From: Basidiobolus meristosporus CBS 931.73
Lineage: Eukaryota; Basidiobolomycota; Basidiobolomycetes; Basidiobolales; Basidiobolaceae
Reading direction: 5' to 3'
DNA length: 43,881 nt
Assembly (NCBI GenBank): GCA_002104905.1
Contig: MCFE01000701.1
Coordinates: 1 to 43,881, forward strand
The position numbers and the translations under genes were made by a program. Below the pieces are notes generated by a model, which worked only from the letters and a program-made list of their open reading frames with translations, was not told the DNA's origin and did not search any database. Below, one piece after another: positions 1 to 9,720 of the stretch. Position 1 is the first letter of the stretch. Every line of letters begins with the position of its first letter.

Positions 1-490
1 TTGATTTTGGCAAGAAGTGGTAGTAAATCCTCAAAGTCCCCATTACTGATATTAGTGGAGACAAGCCACTTGTCCAATCACAACATCATATCATTCACCA
101 GTAGATGAATTACTAGCTTGCCTGACTCCATATTTATCTGGGGCACTTTTTTCCATTGGCATTATGTTGTTAGATATTGGGATTTTGTTGAGCTCATACA
201 GGGTATTGTTGCTAGGGGAGGTTGACTCACAATCCAGCAATAAGTCTGCTTCTTTAGAGCTATCACTCTGTGTGCCATATTCATTAGGCTGGGGTGAGCC
301 TAAAAATGTCACAAACTCAGCTGACTCAGCTTGTGCAAGGTGACAAGTACAGGCAGGTGTTGTTACAGAAGTATCAGCTGGCTGACAAGATATTATTAGA
401 ATAGTAGTGACTGATGACTAGTCAAATGTGACATATGTAGCAAAACACTGGCCATGATCATTGCAATACTTCCTATGCGGTCTCTTATGG
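1..490 (-). pseudogene. Tnp2-type transposase, N-terminal fragment (Tnp2 copy A)
   Basis: This is the minus-strand start of a Tnp2-type transposase, cut by the window edge. It aligns base for base, with many changes, to positions about 31674-32170 of the inner Tnp2 element, where the same acidic, Ser-rich N-terminal tail (motifs PLGSPQPSEYG and SSDKEGSLMD there, FLGSPQPNEYG and SSKEADLLLD here) precedes the catalytic part. A 73-residue open stretch at 91-312 is all that stays open, with stops and shifts on either side. The N-terminal tail holds no catalytic residues. It lies divergent to the ORF2 copy that begins at 739, the same head-to-head layout seen in the other copies of this element. 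This is a relic; confidence rests on the repeat alignment, not on the fragment alone. Confidence 0.7.
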
Positions 491-738
491 CGTAATATCT
501 AAGCAGTCTTGTCCATTAGGTTAATAGTTTGACACTCAGCAATGTAGCACTTATATATCATCTTTTTGTCAATTCTCATGTGAACTTAGGATAGTTATCT
601 ATTTGAGACATGGCACCTAGATGAATGTAGGATTCAATGATGACCTGCCATAGTCAGAATTATAAACAAAGCTGTGGCCTCACATACACATGTATGTGTA
701 ACATCATCTCACCTTTAGTTTGACTTACTTCCATATAG
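491..738. promoter_or_regulatory. Divergent intergenic region of Tnp2 element, copy A
   Basis: This is the spacer between the divergent transposase and ORF2. It is conserved in three copies (here, 32189-32470 and 40700-40937) although it codes for nothing. It contains an imperfect palindrome CACATACACATGTATGTGT at 681-699, and CCATATAGATG directly at the ORF2 start. I infer a shared bidirectional promoter; no transcription start can be read from sequence. Confidence 0.5.
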
Positions 739-1880
739 ATGCTACCAAATAATAAAGCAAAGTTGTCTGATTTCAGCCAACCCCCAGTTCAAACTATAGC
801 AGAAGAGTGGCCAGAAAACAGCTTGATCTGATATTGAGTGAAACAAGCAGAGCTGTATTCAAAAGGACTATGTTGAGAGCGTGCCCACTGAAGGCAATAA
901 TGCAACTTGTGAGATTCTCAGTCAAGTAGGCAATTGAGAATATCTTCAGAGCTGAAAGCTGGCCATAATACTCAAGCAGATGAAAATTTGTTAAATGCAG
1001 TACCTTTTGTTCAAGACCAGCAAGTGGCAAACATAACATCAATACTACCTGTATTAGCAAGTATGTGTTGGTTTATACCCAAGCATTAATGGGGCAGCTT
1101 GGTGCAGTGGCAGATAGGATAGAGGCAATGGCCCAGGAAAATCTGGAAAAGCTCCAGATTCAGGATGCGCAGATAATACATGTAGAGCAATCAATGTTTA
1201 AGGTAGAAAAAGCAGTGCCCAGGCTACATCAAAGGCACTCAAATAGCTAATGTCACTGCCAAGAATCAAGCCGTTTCCTTAGGTAACAGAGGAGAAACAG
1301 CATACAGTGTACGTAGCTCATTGACAGTGCCAAAAGGTAAAGCTTACAGAAAAACCTATCACATGACAGGAGCAAGAGTCTGCAGCATTCACACTCAAGC
1401 CCAAATATGACAGGATACCAAGGATCTATGAAGCTTCTGAGTGCACTGATGAACAGTGGGCTAATATTGTACAGGCTTTTATAAATGTAGTATGGCATCA
1501 CATCAAGGTCTGTATACCATGGGACTATCAAGAGGTCAAGGCCAAGCAGAAAGAGCTTGACCTGGTCCAAGAGCGTTATCCTTGCATCAAACAAGCAAAA
1601 GACTTTGGGTCTGCATCAGTGAGCTAAGAAAGCATCTCAAGAGTAGTTGACACCACTGAAGGCAAAAGAGAAAGGGTGCCTTGGCTTAAACAAGCAACTT
1701 TCTTCAGAGCCTGTCATAAGCAGGGCTGAAAGCACCAAAAATTAGCATAGAAATATGATCTAATTGCAATAGTTTCCGCAAGGGATAAGTAGGCAAAATT
1801 AGATGCTACAGGGCAGCATTTATTGAGGAGAAAATTTAGCCAATACTGGAAGCACTCAGTACAACAAGCAGTCAATTCAG
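739..1880 (+). pseudogene. ORF2 accessory protein of Tnp2 element, degraded (copy A)
   Basis: This is a decayed copy of the plus-strand ORF2 that is open at 32471-33448. The ATG at 739 matches that start (MLPNNKAKLS here, MPPKNKAKLS there). The recognisable parts are the coiled-coil segment (1065-1250, QLGAVADRIEAMAQ), the conserved middle part (about 1430-1620, with EQWANI and VCIPWDYQEVKAK when read across shifts) and part of the basic Ser-rich tail (about 1790-1880, GQHLLRRKFS). Several frameshifts and stops interrupt it. It is cut at about 1880, where a minus-strand Copia-1 integrase sequence begins. Function is unknown; I do not recognise a family. It may be an accessory protein of the transposon, by position only. 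Confidence 0.65.
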
Positions 1881-2911
1881 CTTCAGAGGGTGTTAAGCAG
1901 GTGGAGCTGTTGTTGGGCAACTATTCTTGATGTACACTGCAGTAACAAAAGATTTGGCAACAAACATATGTGCTATTGCCTTGTCATATTGTACATATCT
2001 TCCCACCAATACTTTTATTCTATTTGCATAGTTGGCTACTCCATTTTGCTGAAGAGTATTTAAAGCAGTGTCCTCAACAGTGCTGTCTCTCATTGTCACT
2101 TCAGCCACCTGTGATTTAGGCCCAGGTTGTGGTCTTGCCATGCTTTTTAAGTCCCTGAAAACTTCAAGATCATTGCTTTTAGTTTGTTGGAAGTACCCCA
2201 TGGAAATCTTGTCTTGTCATCAGCAAGTATCATCAAACATCAACTGGCTTCAGAAAACAATGATCTTATAGACAAGCATTTATCTGAGTGCCCAATAGCC
2301 AGTGTTCTGGGGGTTCAAATGCCTTCCAAGGTTCTGAAGCACTGCCTAGTATGTCTATCATAGAAATATCTAGTGCAGATGCTCAATTTGATTGCAAATG
2401 TGTAATTGCAACCCAAAGCAAGTTACTTTCTCACAGTAGGGTTATTGTCTGTTCCTTGATATGTCTAAGCCTCCTGCATCTCATATGCCTGTCATTTTTA
2501 TCACTTTCAGCTGTGCTAGCATTGTTAGATAGGAACAATATTGCATAGCAACTTTAATGTATTGTGATCTCTACTTGCCAGAGCTAACACATATACATAC
2601 TCACTCTATATGGGGCAGCAGAGCTTAGTAAATGCAAGTTTTAGTCCCTGAGTAGTTACAGCAAGTTGTCCTCTGGCTTCTTTCTGATGTTGACAAACTT
2701 ACTTTTTAAACAAGCTTACTTGATTCTGACTTTGTTCTGATAATCTTCTCTAGGGATTTGCATGCTGCTGTGGCTGAACTAGAAGCATGAACTCTTCAAT
2801 GAAAGAATCTTCACATTGATACATATACTTTCCAAGGCTTTCCTCTTCTTCTCTTAAAACCTGTTAGCTCCTTCTGGTATTACATTGGGCTTATTCTTTT
2901 TTTCCTATTAC
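1880..2911 (-). pseudogene. Old Copia-1-family copy, minus strand, gag to integrase part
   Basis: On the minus strand this stretch reads, from 2911 down, as the middle of Copia-1 gag, then after an internal deletion near 2640 as the region between protease and integrase (TTQGLKLAF at about 2600), then as integrase (DDKTRFPWGYFQQT at about 2200; LQQNGVANYANRI at about 2040; TAVYIKNSCPTTA at about 1910). The longest open piece is 102 residues at 1893-2201. It is clearly older than the intact Copia-1, with many substitutions, shifts and stops. It is the left half of an element interrupted by the young Copia-1: the other half of its gag is at 7595-7728. Its left end is truncated against ORF2. Confidence 0.75.
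2907..2911 (+). repeat. Target-site duplication ATTAC, left
   Basis: ATTAC lies directly before the 5' LTR and again at 7595-7599 directly after the 3' LTR. The duplicated bases belong to the minus-strand Copia-1 gag that was the target. Confidence 0.9.
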
Positions 2912-3280
2912 TGTTGAAATATTGGACTATTTGGTATCATTCAGCAGCTAAATATTTACTTAACAATTCTAGGCTAGTCTTAGTCACTGTAGGACTCATT
3001 TACTGCCTTAACTTTGCCACTTTCTCCAGATATATGATCTTATGATTATTCCCCTATAGTCAGGATCAAATTAGCACTATTACCAAACATTATGTACTAA
3101 CCCTGAAACTGTTACAGAATGCTCCTGAATATTGAGAAACCCTCCCTACTTAGTGTTGCAGCTGTATTACTTCTACAAAGGTATAAATACTGAGCTTCTT
3201 TATGAATAAACAACAGTTCAACTATTATCACTATTTCTTGATAAGTTCCTTATATCCAAACCACTTCTTAAGTTGCAACA
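2912..3280 (+). repeat. Copia-1 5' LTR
   Basis: 369 bp, TGTTG...CAACA. It carries a TATA-like box GTATAAATAC at 3181-3190 and an AATAAA at 3205-3210. It differs from the 3' LTR at three positions: TTTATGAA versus TTTGTGAA, AAACCAC versus AAATCAC, and TTAAGTTG versus TTAAATTG. Confidence 0.95.
3181..3210 (+). promoter_or_regulatory. LTR core promoter and polyadenylation signal
   Basis: GTATAAATAC (3181-3190) followed 14 bases later by AATAAA (3205-3210). Both are kept in the 3' LTR and in the other Copia-1 LTRs at 17292-17519 and 20058-20427. The pairing of TATA and poly(A) signal is usual for a short R region; the start site itself is inferred. Confidence 0.6.
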
Positions 3281-3292
3281 GGTTATGAGCCC
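3281..3292 (+). other. Primer-binding site, complementary to initiator tRNA-Met anticodon region
   Basis: GGTTATGAGCCC follows the LTR with no gap. Its reverse complement, GGGCTCATAACC, is the anticodon stem-loop of fungal initiator tRNA-Met (CAU anticodon in the loop), not a tRNA 3' end. Copia of Drosophila and Ty5 of yeast are known to prime from such an internal half-tRNA. The same site is present at 20428 and, with two changes, on the minus strand at 7752-7764. Confidence 0.8.
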
Positions 3293-3316
3293 CGATTGCC
3301 TTAATCTATTCTAAAG

Positions 3317-4099
3317 ATGACTTCTACCAGCAAACAAAGCAATACCAACATCTTCCCTGTAAAGGAGAGGTTTGATGGGAAGAACTGCAGACTTTGGAGA
3401 ATCAAGATGCAGATCCACCTTGAGGAAAGAAAGCTTTGGAACATAGTAACAGGAAATGAAGTTGAGCCCAAAGGAACAGCAGAAGATTTGGAGAAGTTTC
3501 AAGAGAAGGAGAGAAAGGCCTTCAATGCAATATGCATCAATGTGCAAGACTCCTTCATTGGACAAATCCATGCCTCAAATACTGCCAAAGCAGCATGGGA
3601 ATCCTTGGAGAAGATCTTTAGAGCAAAGTCAGTATCAAGCAAGCTTTATTTGATACAAAAGTTCTTCAACATGAGAAAAAAGCCAGATGATGACATGCTA
3701 CAACTCATTACCAGAATGGAGACACTTGCTGAAGAACTTTACAGTATTAATGCTGGTGTAGATGATGAAGAAAAGATACTCTGTCTGCTTTGCAGCCTAC
3801 CAGACGAGTATGAGCCACTCATACTTTCTTTTGAAAGCAGAGAAGACAACTTGACTTTAGACTATGTCAAAGGAAGACTTCTCCATGAAGAACTCAGACG
3901 TAATGACCAAGCAGAGAAAATTGAAGATAATGCTTTATTCAGTTCAGAAAGGCATACAGAAAAGAAGGGAAAGCAACAAAACCAAAGAAAACCTGGCTGC
4001 TGTAACTACTGTAAGAAGCCAGGACACTGGGCAAGAGAATGCAAGAAGAAACAAGCAGACAAAAAACAGAAACTAGAGCAGGCAAACCATAAGTACTGA
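3317..4099 (+). CDS. gag: Copia-1 Gag (nucleocapsid/capsid)
   Basis: 260 residues, intact. Gag packages element RNA into virus-like particles in the cytoplasm. The N-terminus has the copia Gag signature (ERFDGKNCRLWRIKMQ, residues about 16-31), followed by a helical middle part typical of this Gag family, a Lys-rich stretch, and a zinc knuckle CNYCKKPGHWAREC (CX2CX4HX4C) at residues 229-242, which binds RNA. The ATG at 3317 lies 37 bases after the LTR end and is the first in frame. The TGA stop at 4097 comes from a 2-base deletion near 4090: in the relative at 20058 the same bases read on into protease without a shift, so this stop is probably not the original gag end. Base use is A-rich like the rest of the element. 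Confidence 0.9.
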   Translation: MTSTSKQSNTNIFPVKERFDGKNCRLWRIKMQIHLEERKLWNIVTGNEVEPKGTAEDLEKFQEKERKAFNAICINVQDSFIGQIHASNTAKAAWESLEKIFRAKSVSSKLYLIQKFFNMRKKPDDDMLQLITRMETLAEELYSINAGVDDEEKILCLLCSLPDEYEPLILSFESREDNLTLDYVKGRLLHEELRRNDQAEKIEDNALFSSERHTEKKGKQQNQRKPGCCNYCKKPGHWARECKKKQADKKQKLEQANHKY

Positions 4100-5090
4100 T
4101 GAACAGCTATTTGTCACTGTACAAGAGAGTGCAAGTAACTGAAGTAATGAATGGTATATTGACTCTGGAGCATCACAGCATATTTGTGGTATAAAGGATT
4201 GGTTCAGCAACTTAAAGACTATTCCCGTAAGAAAGGTTTATCTGGGAGATAACTCTGCATTGGAAGCTACCGCCAGCGGGTCTATACAACTAAATATGAG
4301 TGATAACTCAGGGGCAACAACAGCAAAACTGACTGACGTACTCTATGTACCTGGAATAGCTACGAATCTACTCTCAGTCAGTAAAGCAACTACTCAGGGA
4401 CTGAAATTTGTTTTTACTAAGCTGAGCTGCTCAATATTGAGTGAAAATGGACAAAAATTAGCTTTGGGAATCAGAGATCACAATATATACAAGTTACAAT
4501 GCAAGATCATTGTACCTGAGTATGTCAACATTGCTGAAACTGATGAAACCAACTGGGAGACGTGGCATAGGAGGCTAGGACACATAGGAAAACAGAAAAT
4601 GAGCCAATTGGCAAAAAATCAGCTTGTTTTGGGCCTAAAATACTCAATCCCAATCAAATTGAATGTTTGTAAGGGATGTTCATATGGCAAACAAGCTAGG
4701 CAACGTTTCAAGAGCTCAGAAGGCATCAATACCACCGAAATATTGGCTATTGTACACTCAGACATATGTGGCCCCATGAGAACACTGTCCTTTGGAGCCA
4801 AGAGATACTTTATGACGTTTATTGATGACAAGACAAGATATACATGGGTGTACTTCCTCAAAACAAAGGATGAAGCTTTAGAGACGTTCAAGCACTTCAA
4901 GAACATGGCAGAAACACAAACTGGGTGTAAATTGAAGGTACTACAAAGTGACAATGGAGGAGAATACTGCTCAAAGGAGTTTGCAAAATACTGCTTGTCT
5001 ACTGGTATACTTCAACAGACCACAGTTCCTCATACTCCACAGCAAAATGGAGTAGCAGAATGTGCAAATAGAACAATTACAGAGATGGGA
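4092..5090 (+). pseudogene. pol: Copia-1 Pol, protease and integrase segment (shifted frame, one TGA)
   Basis: This is the second reading frame of the Gag-Pol polyprotein. The aspartic protease motif DSGAS has its Asp codon at 4161-4163. The GAG-pre-integrase zinc-binding part shows H-x4-H (HRRLGH, about 4566) and C-x2-C (CKGC). The integrase core has all three acidic residues: Asp in HSDICGPM (about 4757), Asp in QSDNGGEY (about 4947) and Glu in NGVAECANRT (about 5060). Integrase joins cDNA ends to host DNA in the nucleus. The frame is entered by a 2-base loss near 4090 and left by a 1-base loss near 5090 (EMG then a new frame), and TGA at 4140-4142 lies between Gag and protease. The relative at 20058 has Gln there. 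So catalytic residues are intact while the frame is broken. Confidence 0.85.
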
Positions 5091-7231
5091 GATCTATGCT
5101 ACATGATAAGGGAATGGACTACAAGTTTTGGGCTGAATCTGTTGCTACCGCTGTATACATCAAGAACAGATGCCCAACAACAGCACTACGTGATTCTACA
5201 CCCTTTGAAGCATATACAGGCAAAAAACCAGATCTCCAGCACCTCAGGATCTTTGGCAGTGATGTTTTTTATCACATCCCTGACAAAAAACGCTCAAAGT
5301 TGGAACCAAAGAGCAGAAAAGGGATCTTTCTTGGGTATTGTGAAGATACTAAAGGGTATAGAGTGTATGATGGCAAAATTCAGAAGCTGATCAAGAGCAG
5401 GGACGTTGTATTTGAGGAGAATTCAGATCAGAAAGCCACAGAAATCATTGGCCAGCTGCCTGATGATGCAATCAACACAAATGAAGAAGATACGTACCAA
5501 ATCCAGCCAGAGATGGAAGATACTTCTACCAGTTCCAGATCAGAACAGATTATCCCAGTTAGGAGATCTACCAGAATAAGAAATGCCCCTGGATCCTGGT
5601 GGCAGACATCCAATGATCATGAAGAAGCTTATCTTGCCTTATGTGCCAAACCTCAGAATCTGGAACAGGCAATGCAAGGTCCAGATGCTACTAAGTGGCA
5701 ACAAGCCATGCAGGAGGAGTACCATTCACTGATCAAGGCAAAAACGTGGGAACTGGTAGATTTACCAAATGGGAGAAAGCCAATAGGATGTAGATGGGTC
5801 TACAAGATCAAGATAACCTCAAATGGTGCTGTTGATAAGTACAAGGCTAGATTGGTAGCTAAAGGCTATTCCCAGATCCAGGGACTAGACTTTAAGGAAA
5901 CATTTGCTCCGGTTGCCAAGTTTAACTCTATTAGGACAGTTCTAGCCCTGGCAGCTGTACACAGCCTAGATCTACACCAAATGGACGTCAAAACAGCCTT
6001 TCTAAATGGGGATTTGCAAGAAACTATATATATGGAGCAACCAGAAGGTTTTACCAATCCAAAAAGCCCCCATAAGGTGTGCAAACTTAGAAAATTGCTG
6101 TATGGGCTTAAGCAGGCACCCAGAGCATGGTATAACAAGATTGACACATATCTAGAGGAAATTGGGTTCTCTTGTAGCACTGCAGATCACAGCATATATG
6201 TGAAACAGCTCAAAAAGGGTGTGATCATCCTAGTTCTTTATGTGGACGACCTAATTATAGCTACAAGTGATCAAGAGGCACTTAAACAGACAAAATCAGA
6301 TCTCTTCAGCAAGTTTGAGATGAAAGATCTTGGAAAATTGAGCTATTTTCTTGGAATTGAGGTCAGATTTGACATACCTACGCAGAAAATTGTGCTGAAT
6401 CAGTCTAAGTACATCAGGGACATTCTTAGACGCTTCAAAATGGATAATTGCAAACCTGCAGCAACCCCTATGGACAATAACCTGAAATTAAGCAAATCTC
6501 AGCCAGTTATAGATGAAAACGGCTCAAATATGGACCAAAACTTTCCCTATCAATCAATGGTTGGTAGCCTAATGTACTTGACGGTGTCTATACGTCCAGA
6601 TATTGCCGTAGCAGTTGGAATAGTCAGTCAATTCATGCAGAATTATGGATCAGATCAAATTGCAGCAGTTAAGCGGATTTTCAGATATCTACAAGGTACC
6701 ATAAATATGGTACTGGAATACTCTGGAGCAGCAAATAGGCGAAAATTTGATGGTTATAGTGATTCAGATTGGGGTAGAGATTTGATTGACAGACGCTCTA
6801 CCACAGGCTATGTATTTCTTAATGCTGGTGCAGCTATTACTTGGAATTGCAAGAAACAACCAACTGTGGCACTATCTACAACTGAAGCCAAATATATGGC
6901 TGCATGTCAAGCAACTAAGGAGGCTATATGGCTACAAAAATTATTCAAAGACTTAGGTTTTAATTCAGGTGAACCAACATGTATTTACAAGGATAATCAA
7001 AGTTGTATTTCATTAGATAGAAATCCTACTAATCATGCCAGAACTAAGCACATTGATATACAGCATCACTTTGTGAGGGAAGCTGTAGAAAATAATTTAG
7101 TAGAGCTGGTTTACTGCCCAACTGACAAAATGGTGGCAGACATATTGACAAAACCACTAGCTAGGCCACAGTTTGAGATCCTTAGAGAGAAATTGGGATT
7201 AAGAAATTATTTAGTTGAGGGGGAGTGTTGA
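5088..7231 (+). CDS. pol: Copia-1 Pol, reverse transcriptase and RNase H segment
   Basis: A long open frame (711 codons from the ATG at 5096) in the same phase as Gag. It begins with the C-terminal integrase part (KFWAESVATAVYIKNR; FLGYCEDTKGYRVYD), then reverse transcriptase (WELVDLPNG at about 5749; first catalytic Asp in QMDVKTAFLNG at about 5980; YVDD at 6239-6250), then RNase H (Asp in SDSDWGRD, Glu in STTEAKYMA, Asp in YKDNQSC, then ARTKHIDIQHH). It copies genomic RNA to cDNA in particles. The stop TGA (7229-7231) lies just inside the 3' LTR. The ATG at 5096 is not a real start: this was part of one polyprotein. No lesion is visible within this part. Confidence 0.9.
7214..7225 (+). other. 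Copia-1 polypurine tract
   Basis: GTTGAGGGGGAG directly precedes the 3' LTR. This is the plus-strand primer in reverse transcription of LTR elements. Confidence 0.8.
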
Positions 7232-7594
7232 AATATTGGACTATTTGGTATCATTCAGCAGCTAAATATTTACTTAACAATTCTAGGCTAGTCTTAGTCA
7301 CTGTAGGACTCATTTACTGCCTTAACTTTGCCACTTTCTCCAGATATATGATCTTATGATTATTCCCCTATAGTCAGGATCAAATTAGCACTATTACCAA
7401 ACATTATGTACTAACCCTGAAACTGTTACAGAATGCTCCTGAATATTGAGAAACCCTCCCTACTTAGTGTTGCAGCTGTATTACTTCTACAAAGGTATAA
7501 ATACTGAGCTTCTTTGTGAATAAACAACAGTTCAACTATTATCACTATTTCTTGATAAGTTCCTTATATCCAAATCACTTCTTAAATTGCAACA
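7226..7594 (+). repeat. Copia-1 3' LTR
   Basis: 369 bp, same length as the 5' LTR, three transitions different. It is followed by ATTAC, the right copy of the target duplication at 7595-7599. Confidence 0.95.
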
Positions 7595-7764
7595 ATTACT
7601 CCGTTCCAAATCTTTCTTTCTTCATTGGGGGTCTGCATCTTAATTCTCATTAACCTATAGTCTGTCCAGATAAGCCTCTCCTTAACAGCAAAGAGCTTTG
7701 TATTGTTCTGGTTATTGGTAAAAGCCATCATCTGAATAGATCAAAGCAATTGGGGCTTCTAACC
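7595..7764 (-). pseudogene. Old Copia-1 copy, gag N-terminus and primer site
   Basis: On the minus strand a degraded primer site (GGTTAGAAGCCCC, 7764-7752, two changes from the intact one) is followed by a Gag start at 7728 (MAFTNNQNNTKLFAVKERL) and Gag sequence to 7595. The broken word GGAACGGAGTAAT resumes at 2911 on the other side of the young element, so this and 1880-2911 are two halves of one copy. Confidence 0.8.
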
Positions 7765-7912
7765 TATTGCAAGTTATAAGTGTATTGTATGTAAGGAGTT
7801 TACCAAGAAATGGTCATAATAGCTAACTATTATTGTTCCATAAATCAGATTGGTATTTCTTTCTATATAGAAGCATTACAACTCTAACACTAGGTACTAC
7901 CTGAGCTTTCCA
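7765..7912 (-). repeat. Old Copia-1 LTR remnant, minus strand
   Basis: On the minus strand this resembles the last about 150 bp of the Copia-1 LTR: TGTTAGAGTTGTAATGCTTC, then a decayed TATA region, then TTCTTGGTAAACTCCTTACA and a terminal TTGCAATA. It is strongly diverged and truncated at its outer end. Confidence 0.6.
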
Positions 7913-8070
7913 ATACTGACCACAGGACAGTCCTAGGAAGCACTGCTTACAGCCTACTAACCATGAAGGCAATACATGAGAGGAATTTGCTTTGAAGGTA
8001 TTTTAATCATATTTGACCCCTTGGCAAGTTTTTTTAAAGTTTACTCTATTGAATAAAATATCTATAGAGC
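7913..8070 (+). repeat. Fragment of Gypsy-2 LTR
   Basis: This matches, with roughly 70 % identity by eye, the middle of the 5' LTR of Gypsy-2 (about 34020-34150): CTGACCACAGGACAGTCCTA here, CAGACCACAGGACACTCCCA there. It lies between the old Copia-1 LTR remnant and the Gypsy-A integrase. The right limit is not sharp. Confidence 0.5.
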
Positions 8071-8590
8071 ATCCAAAGTTTATAAGCATCTCCTGGTAGA
8101 TAAGACTTGCAACTTCTTGTTCAGTGGTCACTGGTACTGCTTTAGCCACTGGCCATTTAGTGGCATAGTCAATTACTACTAGGATCCAACAGTTGCATTT
8201 CCTGTTGGTTGGTGGTCATCCAATAAAGTCAATTCCACATCTCTCAAATGGCCTCACAGGCTCCAAGGGAATAAGTACAGCAGCTCTCTGTGGATAGCCT
8301 TTGCTGATTTTACAGTTTGGGCGTGTCTTCACCAGCTTCTCAATGTCTTGTTGCATTCTTGGCCACCATGCTCAGGCTGTCACAAGGCTATAGGTTCCTT
8401 CAATTCCAAGATGTCAGTATTCATTGTGTAGCTTATGTATTAAGTCCAGGTGAGCAATATAAGGGCACTAGGCAATAGGGCTTCCACCAACAATATATTA
8501 GAGTGCTTCATTCTGTACTATAAATTTGCTGGCTTCATCCTGTAATATTATTAGGCCAATCTGATTCATGCACCAAGTTGAGTTATGTAA
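8071..8590 (-). pseudogene. Gypsy-A integrase remnant, minus strand
   Basis: On the minus strand this runs parallel to 15620-16180 of the plus-strand Gypsy-A: the H2C2 zinc-binding part, then the start of the integrase core with the sequence around GIDFI and the segment HWILVVIDYATKWPVAKAV. The remainder of integrase and the 3' LTR are missing; the copy stops at the Gypsy-2 LTR fragment. Stops and shifts are frequent and no ORF longer than about 60 codons remains, so it cannot be functional. Confidence 0.7.
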
Positions 8591-9720
8591 CTTGTTCTAA
8601 TCTTGATAAGGCATCAGCAACCATGTTGTTTTTCCCAGGGCAGTAGACACTCCCCAAGTCAAGTTGCTGAATGTACTCACTCCATCTTGTTATTCTTCTA
8701 GAGAGTACCTTCTGAGTAAATATGTACTTGAATGATGTGTGATCAGTCCTCATAGTAAAATTGACTCCTTCAATGTAGCATCTGCAGGACTTCATCCAGT
8801 GTATTATGGCATGCAACTCCTTCTCATGCACTGGATAGTTTTGTCCTGTTGAGTTCAGTTTCTGGCACTCAAAGCAACTGGGTGGTCCTTTCCCTGATGT
8901 TCTTGGTTCAGTACTCCACCAATGGCATAGCATGAAGCATCAGTCCACAGAGTAAATTCTCTTCTGAAGTCTGGGATTTTTGAGCTTGGCCGCTTAGCAA
9001 GTTCATTGTTAAGTGTCTGAGATGCAGTCACACAGACTATGCCCCACTTCATGGTATTGTCTTTCTTGAGAATATCAGTTGAAGGGGTTGCAAAACTTGC
9101 AAAGGACTTGTCAAACCTCTAATAATAGGAAACCATTCCAAGGAATGCTCTGAGTTCTGATACTCTATGGGGCTGCTTCTGCTTCTTGATTACATCAACC
9201 TTCTTGGGGTCTAAGGTCACTCCTGTGCTAGTCACTGTGCATCCCAGGTATTCAACATGTTCCTTTAAGAATACACATTTTGCTAGCTTGCTCTAGAGCT
9301 TGTTCTCTCTTAGCTTCTTCAAGACCTTTTCAATATGCACCAAGTGGTCCTTGTCTGTCTTGCTGTATATCAATATGTCATCTAGGTAGATACCACAAAC
9401 ATGTCTAAGTAAACCTGGAAAACTTTTGCATCAAGGTCATGAATGTTGCAGGGGCATTGGTGAGGCCAAAACTCATGACTAAGTACTTGTGCATATCTGA
9501 TCCTGAATGCCATCTTAGGGATGTCTTCTGGTTTGAAACTAATCTGTTTGTATCCTGACATAAGATCAATCTTGCTGAATTTGTTTGCTCCATTAAGCTG
9601 GTCCAAAAGCTCATCAATCCAAGGTTTGGGGTACTTATTCTCCACAGTAACCAATTTGAGGGCTCTGTAGTCAATGAACAACCTAAGTGCTCCATCATTC
9701 TTTTTTGCAAAAGGAACCGG
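8583..9720 (-). pseudogene. Gypsy-A reverse transcriptase and RNase H remnant, minus strand
   Basis: From 9720 down, the minus strand reads as reverse transcriptase (FAKKNDGALRLFIDYRAL; KFSKIDLMSGYKQ, holding the first catalytic Asp; then in another frame [19 protein letters not shown] at about 9395-9380 in a third frame) and then RNase H (FTLWTDASCYAIGGVLNQEH at about 8950; EKELHAIIHW; RTDHTSFKYIF; NNMVADALSRLEQVT at about 8590). RT copies RNA to DNA; RNase H removes the template. At least three frameshifts are visible. It continues beyond the solo LTR at 9721-10524 as 10525-12282. Confidence 0.8.
9717..9720 (+). repeat. Target-site duplication of the Gypsy-2 solo LTR (CCGG / CTGG)
   Basis: CCGG (9717-9720) before and CTGG (10525-10528) after the solo LTR. 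The intact Gypsy-A at about 14487 reads CCAG on the coding strand, that is CTGG here, so the left copy has one change. Confidence 0.65.

Larger units (their letters stand above)
2912..7594 (+). mobile_element. Copia-1, full-length Ty1/copia LTR retrotransposon
   Basis: This is a complete 4683-bp element: LTR, primer-binding site, gag, protease, integrase, reverse transcriptase, RNase H, polypurine tract, LTR. The domain order PR-IN-RT-RH is that of Ty1/copia (Pseudoviridae-type) elements. The two 369-bp LTRs start TGTTG and end CAACA and differ at only three sites, all transitions, so insertion is recent relative to everything else here. A 5-bp target duplication (ATTAC) is perfect. The single gag-pol frame expected from its relative at 20058 is broken by a 2-base loss near 4090, a TGA at 4140 and a 1-base loss near 5090, so this copy cannot make Gag-Pol as it stands. 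It inserted into an older copy of its own family in the opposite orientation. Confidence 0.95.

Noticed and set aside
4086-4142. Programmed -1/+1 frameshift between gag and pol of Copia-1
   Set aside because: Copy 2 is in one frame across the same bases, the intact element lacks two bases there, and a TGA lies downstream at 4140; simple indel damage explains it better.
5096-7231. Independent gene starting at ATG 5096
   Set aside because: The ATG lies inside the integrase-coding part and the frame equals that of gag; it is a fragment of the Gag-Pol frame caused by the one-base loss near 5090.
7913-8070. Right end of the minus Gypsy-A as its own LTR
   Set aside because: The sequence matches the middle of the Gypsy-2 LTR on the plus strand and not the Gypsy-A LTR.
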